Positions 45,010-50,944 of a DNA stretch of 50,944 nucleotides are shown one piece after another. Position numbers and translations under genes: made by a program. The notes below the pieces were generated by a model. The model did no database searches, was not told the origin of the DNA, and saw only the letters and a list, made by a program, of their open reading frames with translations. The stretch spans positions 1 to 50,944 of the IMG/VR virus record IMGVR_UViG_3300024429_000009; one strand, 5' to 3'. How positions within the stretch are numbered: the first letter of the stretch is position 1; each line of letters begins with the position of its first letter. Source of the DNA: a virus.

Positions 45010-46377
45010 TTACTCCTCTCCTTTCTTGGAATGCTCCTTAAGTTTCTGGGCCATCACTTCGATGCCCCAGATCATATTCTTGTTATTAAGGTCCTTTGAG
45101 GATCCCATACCTTCCCCGAATTCCTCTCTAATCCAGTCTCTATAGCTTCCCTCATCTGCAAATACCCCGATCTCCAGGCATTTCTTCTTAAGGACGTGCC
45201 ATCTGATGTTGAGCTGATTGCGCCCCTTCTTGCCTTCTGATTCTCCTTCCTCTGACTGTTTATCCTGATCTTCCTGGGCCTCTTCTTCTGAGGAAACTTT
45301 ACCCTTCGATTCATCCTTGACCTCTGTTTCGCCTATTTTATCTATGGCTGCCTTATCCTCTCTCTCTTTTTTCTCCTCCAAAGCCGTTTGCTCTTTCATC
45401 ATTTTTTCTACTTGAGAAGGTAGTATCCCTTTTTCTTTACATTCTTTAAGTAGTTTACTAGCGAATTCTGAACTGATAACTTCCTTATCCTTTTCTGAGG
45501 CTATCTTATCTTCTTTCTTTTTTTTCTCCTCTAAAGCTGCCTTTTCTTTCGCTTCCTTCTCTCCCTCATCAGTGGGTATGCTGCCGTCTTTCTTCGGAAA
45601 CAGTAATACAGGCTTATCGTGTAGATTAGGATTATCTATTTCTGCTGTGGGAGCAGGTAGCGCCGATCTCTGCAGCATAGCCATCATTGACTCAACAGAC
45701 ATCTCTAGATCAACGCTCATTACAGGGATGATAGTCAAAATTCGCTTACCCTTCACAACCGGATGAGCTTCCTGCATCTTAACCTCTAAAACAAGGGGGA
45801 TCCAACTGATTCTATTTATCCCTACCCGTTCGAGCATTCCCCTGATCAGTTTTATACCGCTATTGATGTTGATTATGCTGTTGTAGCTAGATGTATCTAT
45901 CTGGTATATTCCTAGTCCCTTGACTTTCGGCAGGATAATCTGAAGGTTTCCTACTTGCTTACATTCTCTCTCCTGATAGTAGGGGCACTCCTTGCCCTCG
46001 CAGTCTATTTCTTTCATCTGAAAATCGTTAAGATCCACCGGTTGCCCTTTTTCATCTACGAGTTTACCATCCTTCATAATTCCTGTACCTTGCGGTAGCT
46101 CAGTTGCTGTCTTTCCGTCACCCTTACAGATTAGTCCTTTCGACCTTCCGTAGCGTTTATACCACTGTGGGAAGAAATCATCTCTGTTCTCCATCGGAAA
46201 CATTATGTCTAGCTTGCGGGGCTTCTCACCGTATACCTCTGTAACCTCTTCCGGTACGGCAAAGTAATCCAGTGTAGATGGATATTCCCTGCCCTTTTTG
46301 CTCAACTTCTTTTCACCGAGCCTGATCTTCCCTTTTCTCGGCAACCTCAATTTCTCTGATAACCCTATGATACTCAT
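45010..46377 (-). CDS. Gp3-like (recombination directionality factor family) protein
   Basis: The 455-residue protein has the features I associate with phage Gp3/RDF-like proteins: VPEEVTEVYGEKPRKLDIMFP, GLICKGDG, CEGKECPYY.ERECKQVGNLQIILP with four Cys, and GLGIYQIDTSSYNSIININS followed by IRGMLERVG. A long Glu/Lys-rich, coiled-coil-like region (about 270-400) and a small helical end domain (WHVLKKKCLEIGV, RDWIREEFG) follow. Characterised RDFs of this family work with serine integrases, whereas this phage has a tyrosine integrase. A recombination or annealing role beside the nuclease and ATPase is more likely. Confidence 0.68.
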   Translation of the reverse strand: MSIIGLSEKLRLPRKGKIRLGEKKLSKKGREYPSTLDYFAVPEEVTEVYGEKPRKLDIMFPMENRDDFFPQWYKRYGRSKGLICKGDGKTATELPQGTGIMKDGKLVDEKGQPVDLNDFQMKEIDCEGKECPYYQERECKQVGNLQIILPKVKGLGIYQIDTSSYNSIININSGIKLIRGMLERVGINRISWIPLVLEVKMQEAHPVVKGKRILTIIPVMSVDLEMSVESMMAMLQRSALPAPTAEIDNPNLHDKPVLLFPKKDGSIPTDEGEKEAKEKAALEEKKKKEDKIASEKDKEVISSEFASKLLKECKEKGILPSQVEKMMKEQTALEEKKEREDKAAIDKIGETEVKDESKGKVSSEEEAQEDQDKQSEEGESEGKKGRNQLNIRWHVLKKKCLEIGVFADEGSYRDWIREEFGEGMGSSKDLNNKNMIWGIEVMAQKLKEHSKKGEE

Positions 46378-46622
46378 ATTATTCTCCTTTCTATTTTTAT
46401 TAACCTGACTATTTTATCCTGAATATTTCCAATTATTTCTGTCTCCCAATCCTGGTAACTACTAGACAATAACCCTAATTGTAAACTTGCCCGAGTATAA
46501 AACTCTACTTCTCCTAAAGTTTTAAGTGCCAGTTCTGGGCAGTTATTGTCAACCTGATTCCTTGCCTTCTGGATCTTCCTACTGATAAAGTTCTGGATGT
46601 TCTCAATGTGCTGTTTGTCCAT
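46374..46622 (-). CDS. Small helical hypothetical protein, 82 residues
   Basis: The product is helical and begins MDKQHIENIQNFISRKIQKARNQ. It overlaps the Gp3-like start (ATGA). There is no membrane segment and no recognised family. A second protein starting MDKQ follows two genes upstream, but the similarity is too short to call. Confidence 0.6.
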   Translation of the reverse strand: MDKQHIENIQNFISRKIQKARNQVDNNCPELALKTLGEVEFYTRASLQLGLLSSSYQDWETEIIGNIQDKIVRLIKIERRII

Positions 46623-46625
46623 TTT

Positions 46626-46778
46626 CTACCTCGCCATTACCGTGACAAAATACAGCCATCCGCTTGCCAGCAGGTATAATCCGCTTGCTATCAGACCAAT
46701 TACCCACTCTCTTAAAGTTGATTCTTTTTCTACTCCGTTATCCTTCTCTAGTTGTTGCCATAACTCTTCATTTTGCAT
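46626..46778 (-). CDS. Small single-span membrane protein, 50 residues
   Basis: AGGAG eight bases before the ATG opens a 50-residue frame with an acidic N-terminus and a hydrophobic segment from about residue 26 to 48. The start overlaps the end of the upstream gene. It could be an early membrane protein, for instance for exclusion or host takeover; no family is recognised. Confidence 0.62.
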   Translation of the reverse strand: MQNEELWQQLEKDNGVEKESTLREWVIGLIASGLYLLASGWLYFVTVMAR

Positions 46779-47040
46779 TGCTTTTGCTCCTTTTTGGCTC
46801 ACCTTGCCCCCAATTTCCTAGCTTTTCCGGCTCGACTAAATCCAGCTTGTCTAGCCCTAATAGTTTCGCTAGCTCGCAGAGCTTGGCGTTGGCTTCCCGG
46901 ATATCCCAGCGGGCTTTACGGACAAGTCCCCAATGGTAAGTCTCTAGTTGGATGCGATCTGCAATTTTCAGCGCCTGGCTCTCTGATTCGGTTAGCTTTA
47001 TCCGTAGGTCAACCAGCTCTTCTAGTACTTGTTTATCCAT
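46768..47040 (-). CDS. Small hypothetical protein, 90 residues
   Basis: The ATG at 47040 is chosen because AGAAGG lies upstream and the alternative at 47091 would overlap the previous gene by 59 bases. The product is helical (VLEELVDLRIKL, ANAKLCELAKLLGLDKL). No family is recognised. Confidence 0.58.
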   Translation of the reverse strand: MDKQVLEELVDLRIKLTESESQALKIADRIQLETYHWGLVRKARWDIREANAKLCELAKLLGLDKLDLVEPEKLGNWGQGEPKRSKSNAK

Positions 47041-47230
47041 TTTTGCCCTTCTTAAGATCAATACCGCAATCCTTCCTGAAAGCTTGCTCATTAAAGTTAC
47101 CGTTTACTTCTTTGAACACTGCTACAAGATTCTCACACGCTAGGAGCCTAATAGAGCATCTCGTAAGTAGTGCTTTGCCCCTGAGTCCCCGAACTCCCCT
47201 TGCTACCAACTCATAATCCTTTCTTTTCAT
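47033..47230 (-). CDS. Small basic hypothetical protein, 65 residues
   Basis: The start follows the stop of the upstream gene directly, with GGAG nine bases upstream. The product is basic with three Cys (TRCSIRLLACENLV and FRKDCGIDLKKGK). No family is recognised. It ends inside the start of the next gene. Confidence 0.58.
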   Translation of the reverse strand: MKRKDYELVARGVRGLRGKALLTRCSIRLLACENLVAVFKEVNGNFNEQAFRKDCGIDLKKGKNG

Positions 47231-47437
47231 CTATTTTTGCTCCATTCTTTCTTTTAATATATTAACGGCTTGAGTCACATCAGAGTCGTGATTGATAACA
47301 TCTTTGAGGTCGTGATTTTTTGAATGGATTTCTTCTAATACCCATCCAATTTGAGATAGTATTTCTTTGTCGCTTCCTGTAAGTCTTGGTTCTAGTTTCC
47401 TTATTGCTCTTGCTAAGGTATCAAAAACATAACTCAT
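47231..47437 (-). CDS. Small acidic hypothetical protein, 68 residues
   Basis: GAGGT precedes the ATG, which overlaps the upstream gene end by 17 bases. The product is helical (TLARAIRKLEPRL, DKEILSQIGWVLEEI) without membrane segments. No family is recognised. Confidence 0.6.
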   Translation of the reverse strand: MSYVFDTLARAIRKLEPRLTGSDKEILSQIGWVLEEIHSKNHDLKDVINHDSDVTQAVNILKERMEQK

Positions 47438-47642
47438 TTTTTACCTCTCTTTCTTTTCTTCTTGTCCAGTAAACTACGAATGAGTCATTAACGAATTTGA
47501 CAAAATTGCTTCGCTGGCTAAGTGGCCAGTAACCTCTGCGGTGTAGATAATCTTTGACTTGGGGCCAAGTAGCTCCTGTTGTCATTCGTAGTCGGTGAAT
47601 TACTTTTAAGATTTGGTCAGATCGCTTAAGTGCTTTTTTCAT
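47421..47642 (-). CDS. Small basic hypothetical protein, 73 residues
   Basis: AGGAGG lies eight bases before the ATG. The product has a winged-helix-like rhythm (ILKVIHRLRMTTGATWPQVKDYLHRRG) and is basic, so DNA binding is possible. The start shares one base with the upstream stop (TAATG). Confidence 0.6.
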   Translation of the reverse strand: MKKALKRSDQILKVIHRLRMTTGATWPQVKDYLHRRGYWPLSQRSNFVKFVNDSFVVYWTRRKEREVKNELCF

Positions 47643-47737
47643 TATCTTGCCTCCTGTTTTCCATAATCTAGTTTCTTTTTCTCATTGGTATATAGCGGTA
47701 AGATCTTCTTTCTTGGCTCTTTGGTGAGTAATTTCAT
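47642..47737 (-). CDS. DUF2958-like fragment, 31 residues
   Basis: AGGAG seven bases before the ATG opens a frame beginning MKLLTKEPRKKILPLYTNE, which resembles the start of DUF2958 proteins (usually about 100 residues). The frame stops after 31 residues. It shares one base with the next start (TAATG). It may be a decayed DUF2958 gene that is still translated. Confidence 0.5.
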   Translation of the reverse strand: MKLLTKEPRKKILPLYTNEKKKLDYGKQEAR

Positions 47738-47782
47738 CTTTTTCTCCTGTGTTTGAAAAATTTGACGCTTATAGGGGCCGTT

Positions 47783-47884
47783 TTAGGGGCTTCGATTAAG
47801 AATATGAGTTATACTACCTAGCTCAGTATGCAAGCCCCTACCGTTTATATCTTCTACGGCTCGCGTATAGATTTTCACCCTCAT
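47783..47884 (-). CDS. Possible tiny protein, 33 residues
   Basis: The ATG overlaps the stop of the excisionase-like gene (ATGA). The 33-residue product begins MRVKIYTRAVEDI. The overlap is the main support. The remaining 45 bases to the next gene hold only its ribosome binding site. Confidence 0.4.
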   Translation of the reverse strand: MRVKIYTRAVEDINGRGLHTELGSITHILNRSP

Positions 47885-48099
47885 ACCTCTATCTTCCTCC
47901 TCGTCTTAATCTCATTGTTAGCCAGGAATTTGAGAATCTTGTGGCGGTCGAAACGGATATGCCTTCTGATGTTGAAAAAGGGGATGATCTCCAGGTAGCA
48001 CCACTTCCTGAGGGTGGACTCTGAGACGTTTAGCCATTCGGAGAGCTCTTTGATGGTGAGAAGGCTATCGTTCAAAACTTTACTCCTTTCGTTATTCAT
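47881..48099 (-). CDS. MerR/excisionase-like DNA-binding protein
   Basis: The 72-residue protein has a winged-helix pattern typical of small excisionases: LLTIKELSEWLNVSESTLRKWCYLEIIPFF followed by the wing and an end basic segment, split as HTH and wing. GGAG lies five bases before the ATG. It lies in the early leftward operon. It may bend attP/attL DNA as an Xis for the tyrosine integrase, or regulate early genes. Confidence 0.78.
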   Translation of the reverse strand: MNNERSKVLNDSLLTIKELSEWLNVSESTLRKWCYLEIIPFFNIRRHIRFDRHKILKFLANNEIKTRRKIEV

Positions 48100-48430
48100 C
48101 GTGCTCCTCTATTACATGGCGACTCTGGCTGGCCGTTTGCTTGATACGGACTTTGATCAGGTCTTTCAGCTCGCCGATCCGGTTGAGATACTCATGCGGC
48201 TCTATCCTGATCTTCTTGTTGAAATATAGCTGCACTAGCCCCTCGAAGTCTTTTCCCTTCCTCAAAACGACTTCTTTTGTGTCGGGGAAGGGCGTGTCCT
48301 GGATCCGCAGAAACTTGAGCCCTTTTCGCTTTTTTCCTTGCTCGTCGAAGTAGTCCCCCATCAGGGCCGCCGCCATGGATATATCCTCGAAGACTACCTC
48401 ACCGTTCGTTTCATCGTAGCGTCTTTTCAT
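48092..48430 (-). CDS. Early hypothetical protein, 112 residues
   Basis: The product is charged and helical in the second half (YLNRIGELKDLIKVRIKQT). AGGAGC lies before the ATG. It follows the Cro-like gene after 50 bases and overlaps the excisionase-like gene by 8 bases. No family is recognised. Confidence 0.65.
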   Translation of the reverse strand: MKRRYDETNGEVVFEDISMAAALMGDYFDEQGKKRKGLKFLRIQDTPFPDTKEVVLRKGKDFEGLVQLYFNKKIRIEPHEYLNRIGELKDLIKVRIKQTASQSRHVIEEHDE

Positions 48431-48480
48431 ATATATTGCTCCTGTTATGATTTATTAACAACACTTTTAATCAAAAAAAA

Positions 48481-48687
48481 TTACCCGTAGGACAGCAGGT
48501 CATCCACCCGGCAATCGAAAATGTCCGCTATCTTCTTGAGCACATTAAACTGGATATCGGCCCGCCGGTGCACCCACCGCCCCGTCTGTTCAGGGCTTGC
48601 ACTGAGTTCCCTGGCTAACTCCTTAACGGTCATATCCCTGATTTTCAAGTAATGAGGTATGCGATTAACTTCTTTTCGTCGGTTCAT
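48481..48687 (-). CDS. Cro-like XRE repressor
   Basis: The 68-residue helix-turn-helix protein reads MTVKELARELSASPEQTGRWVHRRADI over the DNA-binding unit and LKKIADIFDCRVDDLL after it. It is the first leftward gene, divergent from the S24-like repressor, the classical Cro position. AGGAAAC precedes the ATG. Its promoter has perfect -35 and -10 hexamers. Confidence 0.85.
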   Translation of the reverse strand: MNRRKEVNRIPHYLKIRDMTVKELARELSASPEQTGRWVHRRADIQFNVLKKIADIFDCRVDDLLSYG

Positions 48688-48701
48688 TTTAGTTTCCTGT
48701 T

Positions 48702-48721
48702 ATTAGTTATTATATACTAAT
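48702..48721. promoter_or_regulatory. Operator-like palindrome over the early promoter -10
   Basis: ATTAGT (48702-48707) and ACTAAT (48716-48721) form a 6-bp inverted repeat with an 8-base spacer that covers the TATAAT box of the early promoter. This is a likely repressor or Cro binding site. Confidence 0.5.
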
Positions 48722-48736
48722 TTAAATTTTTGTCAA
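48709..48736 (-). promoter_or_regulatory. Early leftward promoter (PR-like)
   Basis: On the minus strand TTGACA (48736-48731) is followed after 16 bases by TATAAT (48714-48709). The Cro-like start codon is 22 bases beyond the -10. This should drive the long early leftward unit. Confidence 0.8.
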
Positions 48737-48778
48737 GCCTCTTTCTTTTTAAAGTGTGTTTGTAACTCGGTGCTGACT

Positions 48779-48793
48779 TGATAAAGCTTATCA
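48779..48793. promoter_or_regulatory. Second operator-like palindrome
   Basis: TGATAA and TTATCA flank AGC, giving a 15-base palindrome midway in the 222-base region between the divergent repressor genes. It differs from the palindrome over the early promoter, so a different protein or a half-site arrangement may be involved. Confidence 0.4.
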
Positions 48794-48876
48794 TAAAAGC
48801 TTCTTTCTGCTAATTTATTTCAATCTATCTCATTTTACAATATATAAATAAAATGTCAAGTTCTCAATCTTTCCCC

Positions 48877-48905
48877 TTGACAACCGACTCTAAATTTAGT
48901 AAGAT
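48877..48905 (+). promoter_or_regulatory. Repressor (PRM-like) promoter
   Basis: TTGACA (48877-48882) and TAAGAT (48900-48905) are 17 bases apart. The expected start of transcription falls at about 48912, on top of the first ATG (48910-48912). The mRNA is thus leaderless or nearly so for that start, or has a leader of about 35 bases if the ATG at 48946 is used. Confidence 0.7.
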
Positions 48906-48909
48906 ATAA

Positions 48910-49617
48910 ATGACGAACATCAAGACGAACGATGAGACGAACAAAATGGAACTGGGAAAAAAGATAAAAGCTCTCAGAGAGAACTTGGGTTTGACGCAAA
49001 CAGACCTTGCTAATAAAACGGGTCTGCATCGTTCGCAACTGTCCAGCCTAGAAAATGAGAATATGCCTCCCTTCCAAGACTTCACCAAATATAAGCTACT
49101 CGGGAAAGTTTTAAAGGCCGATCCCCATGAGCTTTGGAAAATAGGACAACGGGACCGGGAGGAGTGGAAGGCGAAACAGCACTTGGTGAAGGCAGAACTT
49201 CTGAGACCCGATATAATCAAAAAGCCTACCCACCCTATCCCCATCCTCTCCGAAATCCCGGCAGGCAACCCCAAAGATTATAGTGATCAAGACTACCCCC
49301 CTGGCATAGCCGAGGATTACTATGAGTTCAAGGTAGATGATCCCAACGCTTTCTTCCTGAGAGCCAAAGGGGACTGTATGAGCCCTTACATAATAGAGGG
49401 AGACCTTTTGCTTATATCGCCTAATGATAAGGTAGAGACTGGAGATGTGGCTATTGTAATAAATAACAAAGGAGAAAAGGAAGTCACAAGGGTCGTAGTA
49501 CACAAAGACCAGATTATTTTGACTCCTGACAATCCTGCCTATCCGACTGTGGTGTGGGAAGTTAAGGATAAGCCGAAAATAATAGGAAGAGTAAAGGAGA
49601 TAATAAGGAGGAGGTAA
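48910..49617 (+). CDS. S24 (CI/LexA-like) phage repressor
   Basis: The 235-residue protein has an XRE helix-turn-helix (about 17-50) and an S24 peptidase domain (about 110-235). Ala118-Gly119 in EIPAGNP is a likely self-cleavage site and Ser158 in GDCMSPY the nucleophile. The usual catalytic Lys in the GE..VKR strand appears to be Thr193 (KEVTRV), so cleavage may be impaired or use Lys190. The first 12 residues come from GACGAAC repeats; the ATG at 48946 (MELGKKIKALRE) is a more typical HTH start. It maintains lysogeny and heads a three-gene rightward operon. Confidence 0.92.
   Translation: MTNIKTNDETNKMELGKKIKALRENLGLTQTDLANKTGLHRSQLSSLENENMPPFQDFTKYKLLGKVLKADPHELWKIGQRDREEWKAKQHLVKAELLRPDIIKKPTHPIPILSEIPAGNPKDYSDQDYPPGIAEDYYEFKVDDPNAFFLRAKGDCMSPYIIEGDLLLISPNDKVETGDVAIVINNKGEKEVTRVVVHKDQIILTPDNPAYPTVVWEVKDKPKIIGRVKEIIRRR
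48912..48942 (+). repeat. Three GACGAAC repeats, 12-bp period
   Basis: GACGAAC occurs at 48912, 48924 and 48936, exactly 12 bases apart, at the predicted transcription start of the repressor gene. The complement GTTCGTC is one unit of the 11-bp iterons in the late leader (35825). They may be operator half-sites for autoregulation, translated as Thr-Asn pairs if the first ATG is used. Confidence 0.7.
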
Positions 49618-49618
49618 A

Positions 49619-50383
49619 ATGGAAGTTCTAGCTATTAGTCTTATGTTCCTTGGATTTTTAGGTATCTTCGTATCAATTATTGTACTAATAATACAGGCGA
49701 TAAGGAAAAAGAAAAAGAAGCCTTGGGCTTTCGGCCTTCTTGGTTTTGTCATAATTCTATTTATAGGAGGGGGACTAGGAGGAATTAACGGAAAAGGGGT
49801 TACTATGAAATATACTATTTTGAATGAAGATGTTTATGATGCGGCTATTAAGACGCAAGTTACGTTGAGTGTATTAGTGTCAGGCGAAATCTCCGAAGCC
49901 GGCTTGAAAGATTTGCTTAATCAACTTTATTCTTCAACTAAAGCGCGGAAAGGGTTCAAGTACCATGATTCTCCCACAAGTATTTACATCTACGCCTATA
50001 CCTCGAAAGAAAGAGCTGAGACAGGTATGGCACAATGGATAGCAATGCTGCAGAAGGCTCATGCTGAGACGAAACCTACCATCAATATCAATGAGCGCCA
50101 ACTGGGACAACTTGGTGCAGAGCCGGAAGAACGATTTGGTCTATCGGAAGAAAAGCGGAACGAAATCTGGAAGGAACTCATATTGATAGAGGACCGAGCA
50201 ATGAAAGAAGCTGAGAAGCGATATCCAGAAGAATGGGAAAAAGAGATTGAAATGCAGAGGCGTCTGATTGATGAGAATGAGAACAAGTTGGCAGAGAAAT
50301 ATAAATTGACTCTTGAACAGTTAAAAAAAATCTCGACTGAGGGTCTTGAAAAAGATTGGCCTTTCCCAAGGAAAAGTGAGTAA
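49619..50383 (+). CDS. Membrane protein in the lysogeny operon
   Basis: The 254-residue protein has two N-terminal membrane segments (about 4-27 and 37-56) with a Lys-rich loop between (IRKKKKKP), then a soluble part with helical, Glu/Lys-rich C-terminus (about 170-245). AGGAGG lies before the ATG, one base after the repressor stop. Expression with the repressor and membrane location suit a superinfection-exclusion or phage-defence role; no family is recognised. Confidence 0.72.
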   Translation: MEVLAISLMFLGFLGIFVSIIVLIIQAIRKKKKKPWAFGLLGFVIILFIGGGLGGINGKGVTMKYTILNEDVYDAAIKTQVTLSVLVSGEISEAGLKDLLNQLYSSTKARKGFKYHDSPTSIYIYAYTSKERAETGMAQWIAMLQKAHAETKPTININERQLGQLGAEPEERFGLSEEKRNEIWKELILIEDRAMKEAEKRYPEEWEKEIEMQRRLIDENENKLAEKYKLTLEQLKKISTEGLEKDWPFPRKSE

Positions 50384-50407
50384 AAGCAATATTAAGGAGG
50401 AAAAAAT

Positions 50408-50650
50408 ATGAATAGTGGACAATTTGATGAGTTTGAGAAAAATTTCGAAGAGATGAGAAAAAATCTTCAAGCAATGGCTAAAACAATGGAACCAATAGGA
50501 AAAGTAATTAAAGAATTGTCAAAATCAACCCAACCAATAACTAACAAGATGAAAAAGCTGACTTTGGAACTAAGAAACTCGATGGAACCTATATATAAAC
50601 TATTTAAAGATCTGCAAGACCAACTTGGTATTCAAAATAATGATGACTAA
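50408..50650 (+). CDS. Small coiled-coil protein in the lysogeny operon
   Basis: The 80-residue protein is helical with heptad-like spacing and two related stretches (MAKTMEPIGKVIKEL and LRNSMEPIYKLFKDL). AAGGAGG lies before the ATG, 25 bases after the membrane-protein stop. It may pair with the membrane protein. No family is recognised. Confidence 0.68.
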   Translation: MNSGQFDEFEKNFEEMRKNLQAMAKTMEPIGKVIKELSKSTQPITNKMKKLTLELRNSMEPIYKLFKDLQDQLGIQNNDD

Positions 50651-50849
50651 AAAGGCCGCAGGAGACTTTTAAGCCAACCTACTATTTGTAGATAAAAAAT
50701 GGGCAATGCCAGGTAGTATAATTGAAGTAGAACAATGGATAATGATGGCAAAAAATGGCTATATTAAAGGATTATGAAATCAAAGAGAAATGTATGCAGG
50801 AATAGGTCGAAATACTCTCTTAGCGTGTCCTGGGGCTTACTGTGGTAAA
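50651..50849. other. Non-coding attP left arm
   Basis: These 199 bases between the coiled-coil gene and the att core contain no convincing gene. A 23-residue frame from an ATG near 50708 has no ribosome binding site. No strong terminator is visible, so transcription of the lysogeny operon may continue through attP into int in the circular phage. Arm-type integrase sites are expected here but no clear repeat stands out. Confidence 0.5.
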
Positions 50850-50944
50850 GAATCCCTGCACCGCTACCCCTAATTAGAACAATACTTTAGGAGCTAGTTT
50901 CAAAATAGAGATAGTAAAAGTGTAGTAATGGCGACAATTTACAA
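50850..50944. repeat. attP-type junction; right copy of 95-bp direct repeat
   Basis: These 95 bases are identical to 88-182 and end 17 codon bases into int. They follow phage sequence (GTGGTAAA), so this copy is attP as found in circular or tandem phage DNA, not attR. The offset gives a phage unit of 50,762 bp. Confidence 0.88.

Noticed and set aside
50850-50944. Calling the right repeat attR
   Set aside because: The repeat is followed by int sequence and not by host DNA, so it is an attP-type or tandem junction.

Overview
The window is a nearly complete temperate siphovirus-type prophage with 87 bases of host chromosome on its left edge. The host edge carries the 3' end of one tRNA gene and a complete tRNA-Met(CAT). 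Bases 88-182 recur exactly at 50850-50944, so the right edge runs back into the start of the integrase gene instead of into host DNA. The phage unit is therefore about 50,762 bp, and the window joins an attL-type junction (left) to an attP-type junction (right), as expected from a circularised or tandem copy. The host is a bacterium: promoters match the sigma-70 consensus and Shine-Dalgarno sites are strong. It is probably diderm, because the phage carries a signal-peptide-bearing beta-barrel-like protein of outer-membrane type. The sequence alone does not name the phylum. The virion genes resemble PBSX/SPP1/HK97-like phages.

Layout. Rightward genes at the left end are the tyrosine integrase and, from a perfect TTGACA-17-TATAAT promoter, a two-gene toxin-antitoxin-like pair. 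Everything from about 48.7 kb down to 2 kb is leftward except one beta-barrel moron at 4.9-5.4 kb. Read in transcription order, the leftward block holds a Cro-like repressor, an Xis-like MerR protein and many small early genes. A recombination set follows (Gp3-like protein, RecB/Cas4-like nuclease, Rad50-like ATPase), then a lambda-like replication pair with origin iterons inside the O-like gene, then C5 and N4/N6 DNA methyltransferases. After these come a PD-(D/E)XK nuclease and a SEC-C protein, then a putative late promoter with five 11-bp repeats and an intrinsic terminator in its leader.

The late part contains an HNH nuclease, small genes, a ParB-methyltransferase fusion, SAM decarboxylase, a radical-SAM protein, TerS, TerL, portal, MuF-like protein, XkdF-like protease, a candidate small RNA, scaffold, major capsid and head-completion proteins. 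It continues with a two-domain glycosyltransferase, a two-domain methyltransferase, tail tube, tail chaperones with a programmed -1 frameshift, a 1479-residue tape measure, Dit-like protein, fibre-like proteins with unusual repeats, and a lysis/host-interaction region with subtilisin-like protease and amidase. The right end is a rightward lysogeny operon (S24-like repressor, membrane protein, coiled-coil protein) that points through attP toward the integrase.

Points most worth following up are the late leader with 11-bp iterons, similar GACGAAC repeats at the repressor start, a probable sRNA in the capsid operon, three similar T-tract terminators along the leftward unit, a SAM-dependent enzyme cluster, paired double-domain sugar/methyl enzymes, a repeated domain inserted into two neighbouring connector proteins, and two unusual repeat proteins in the tail tip.
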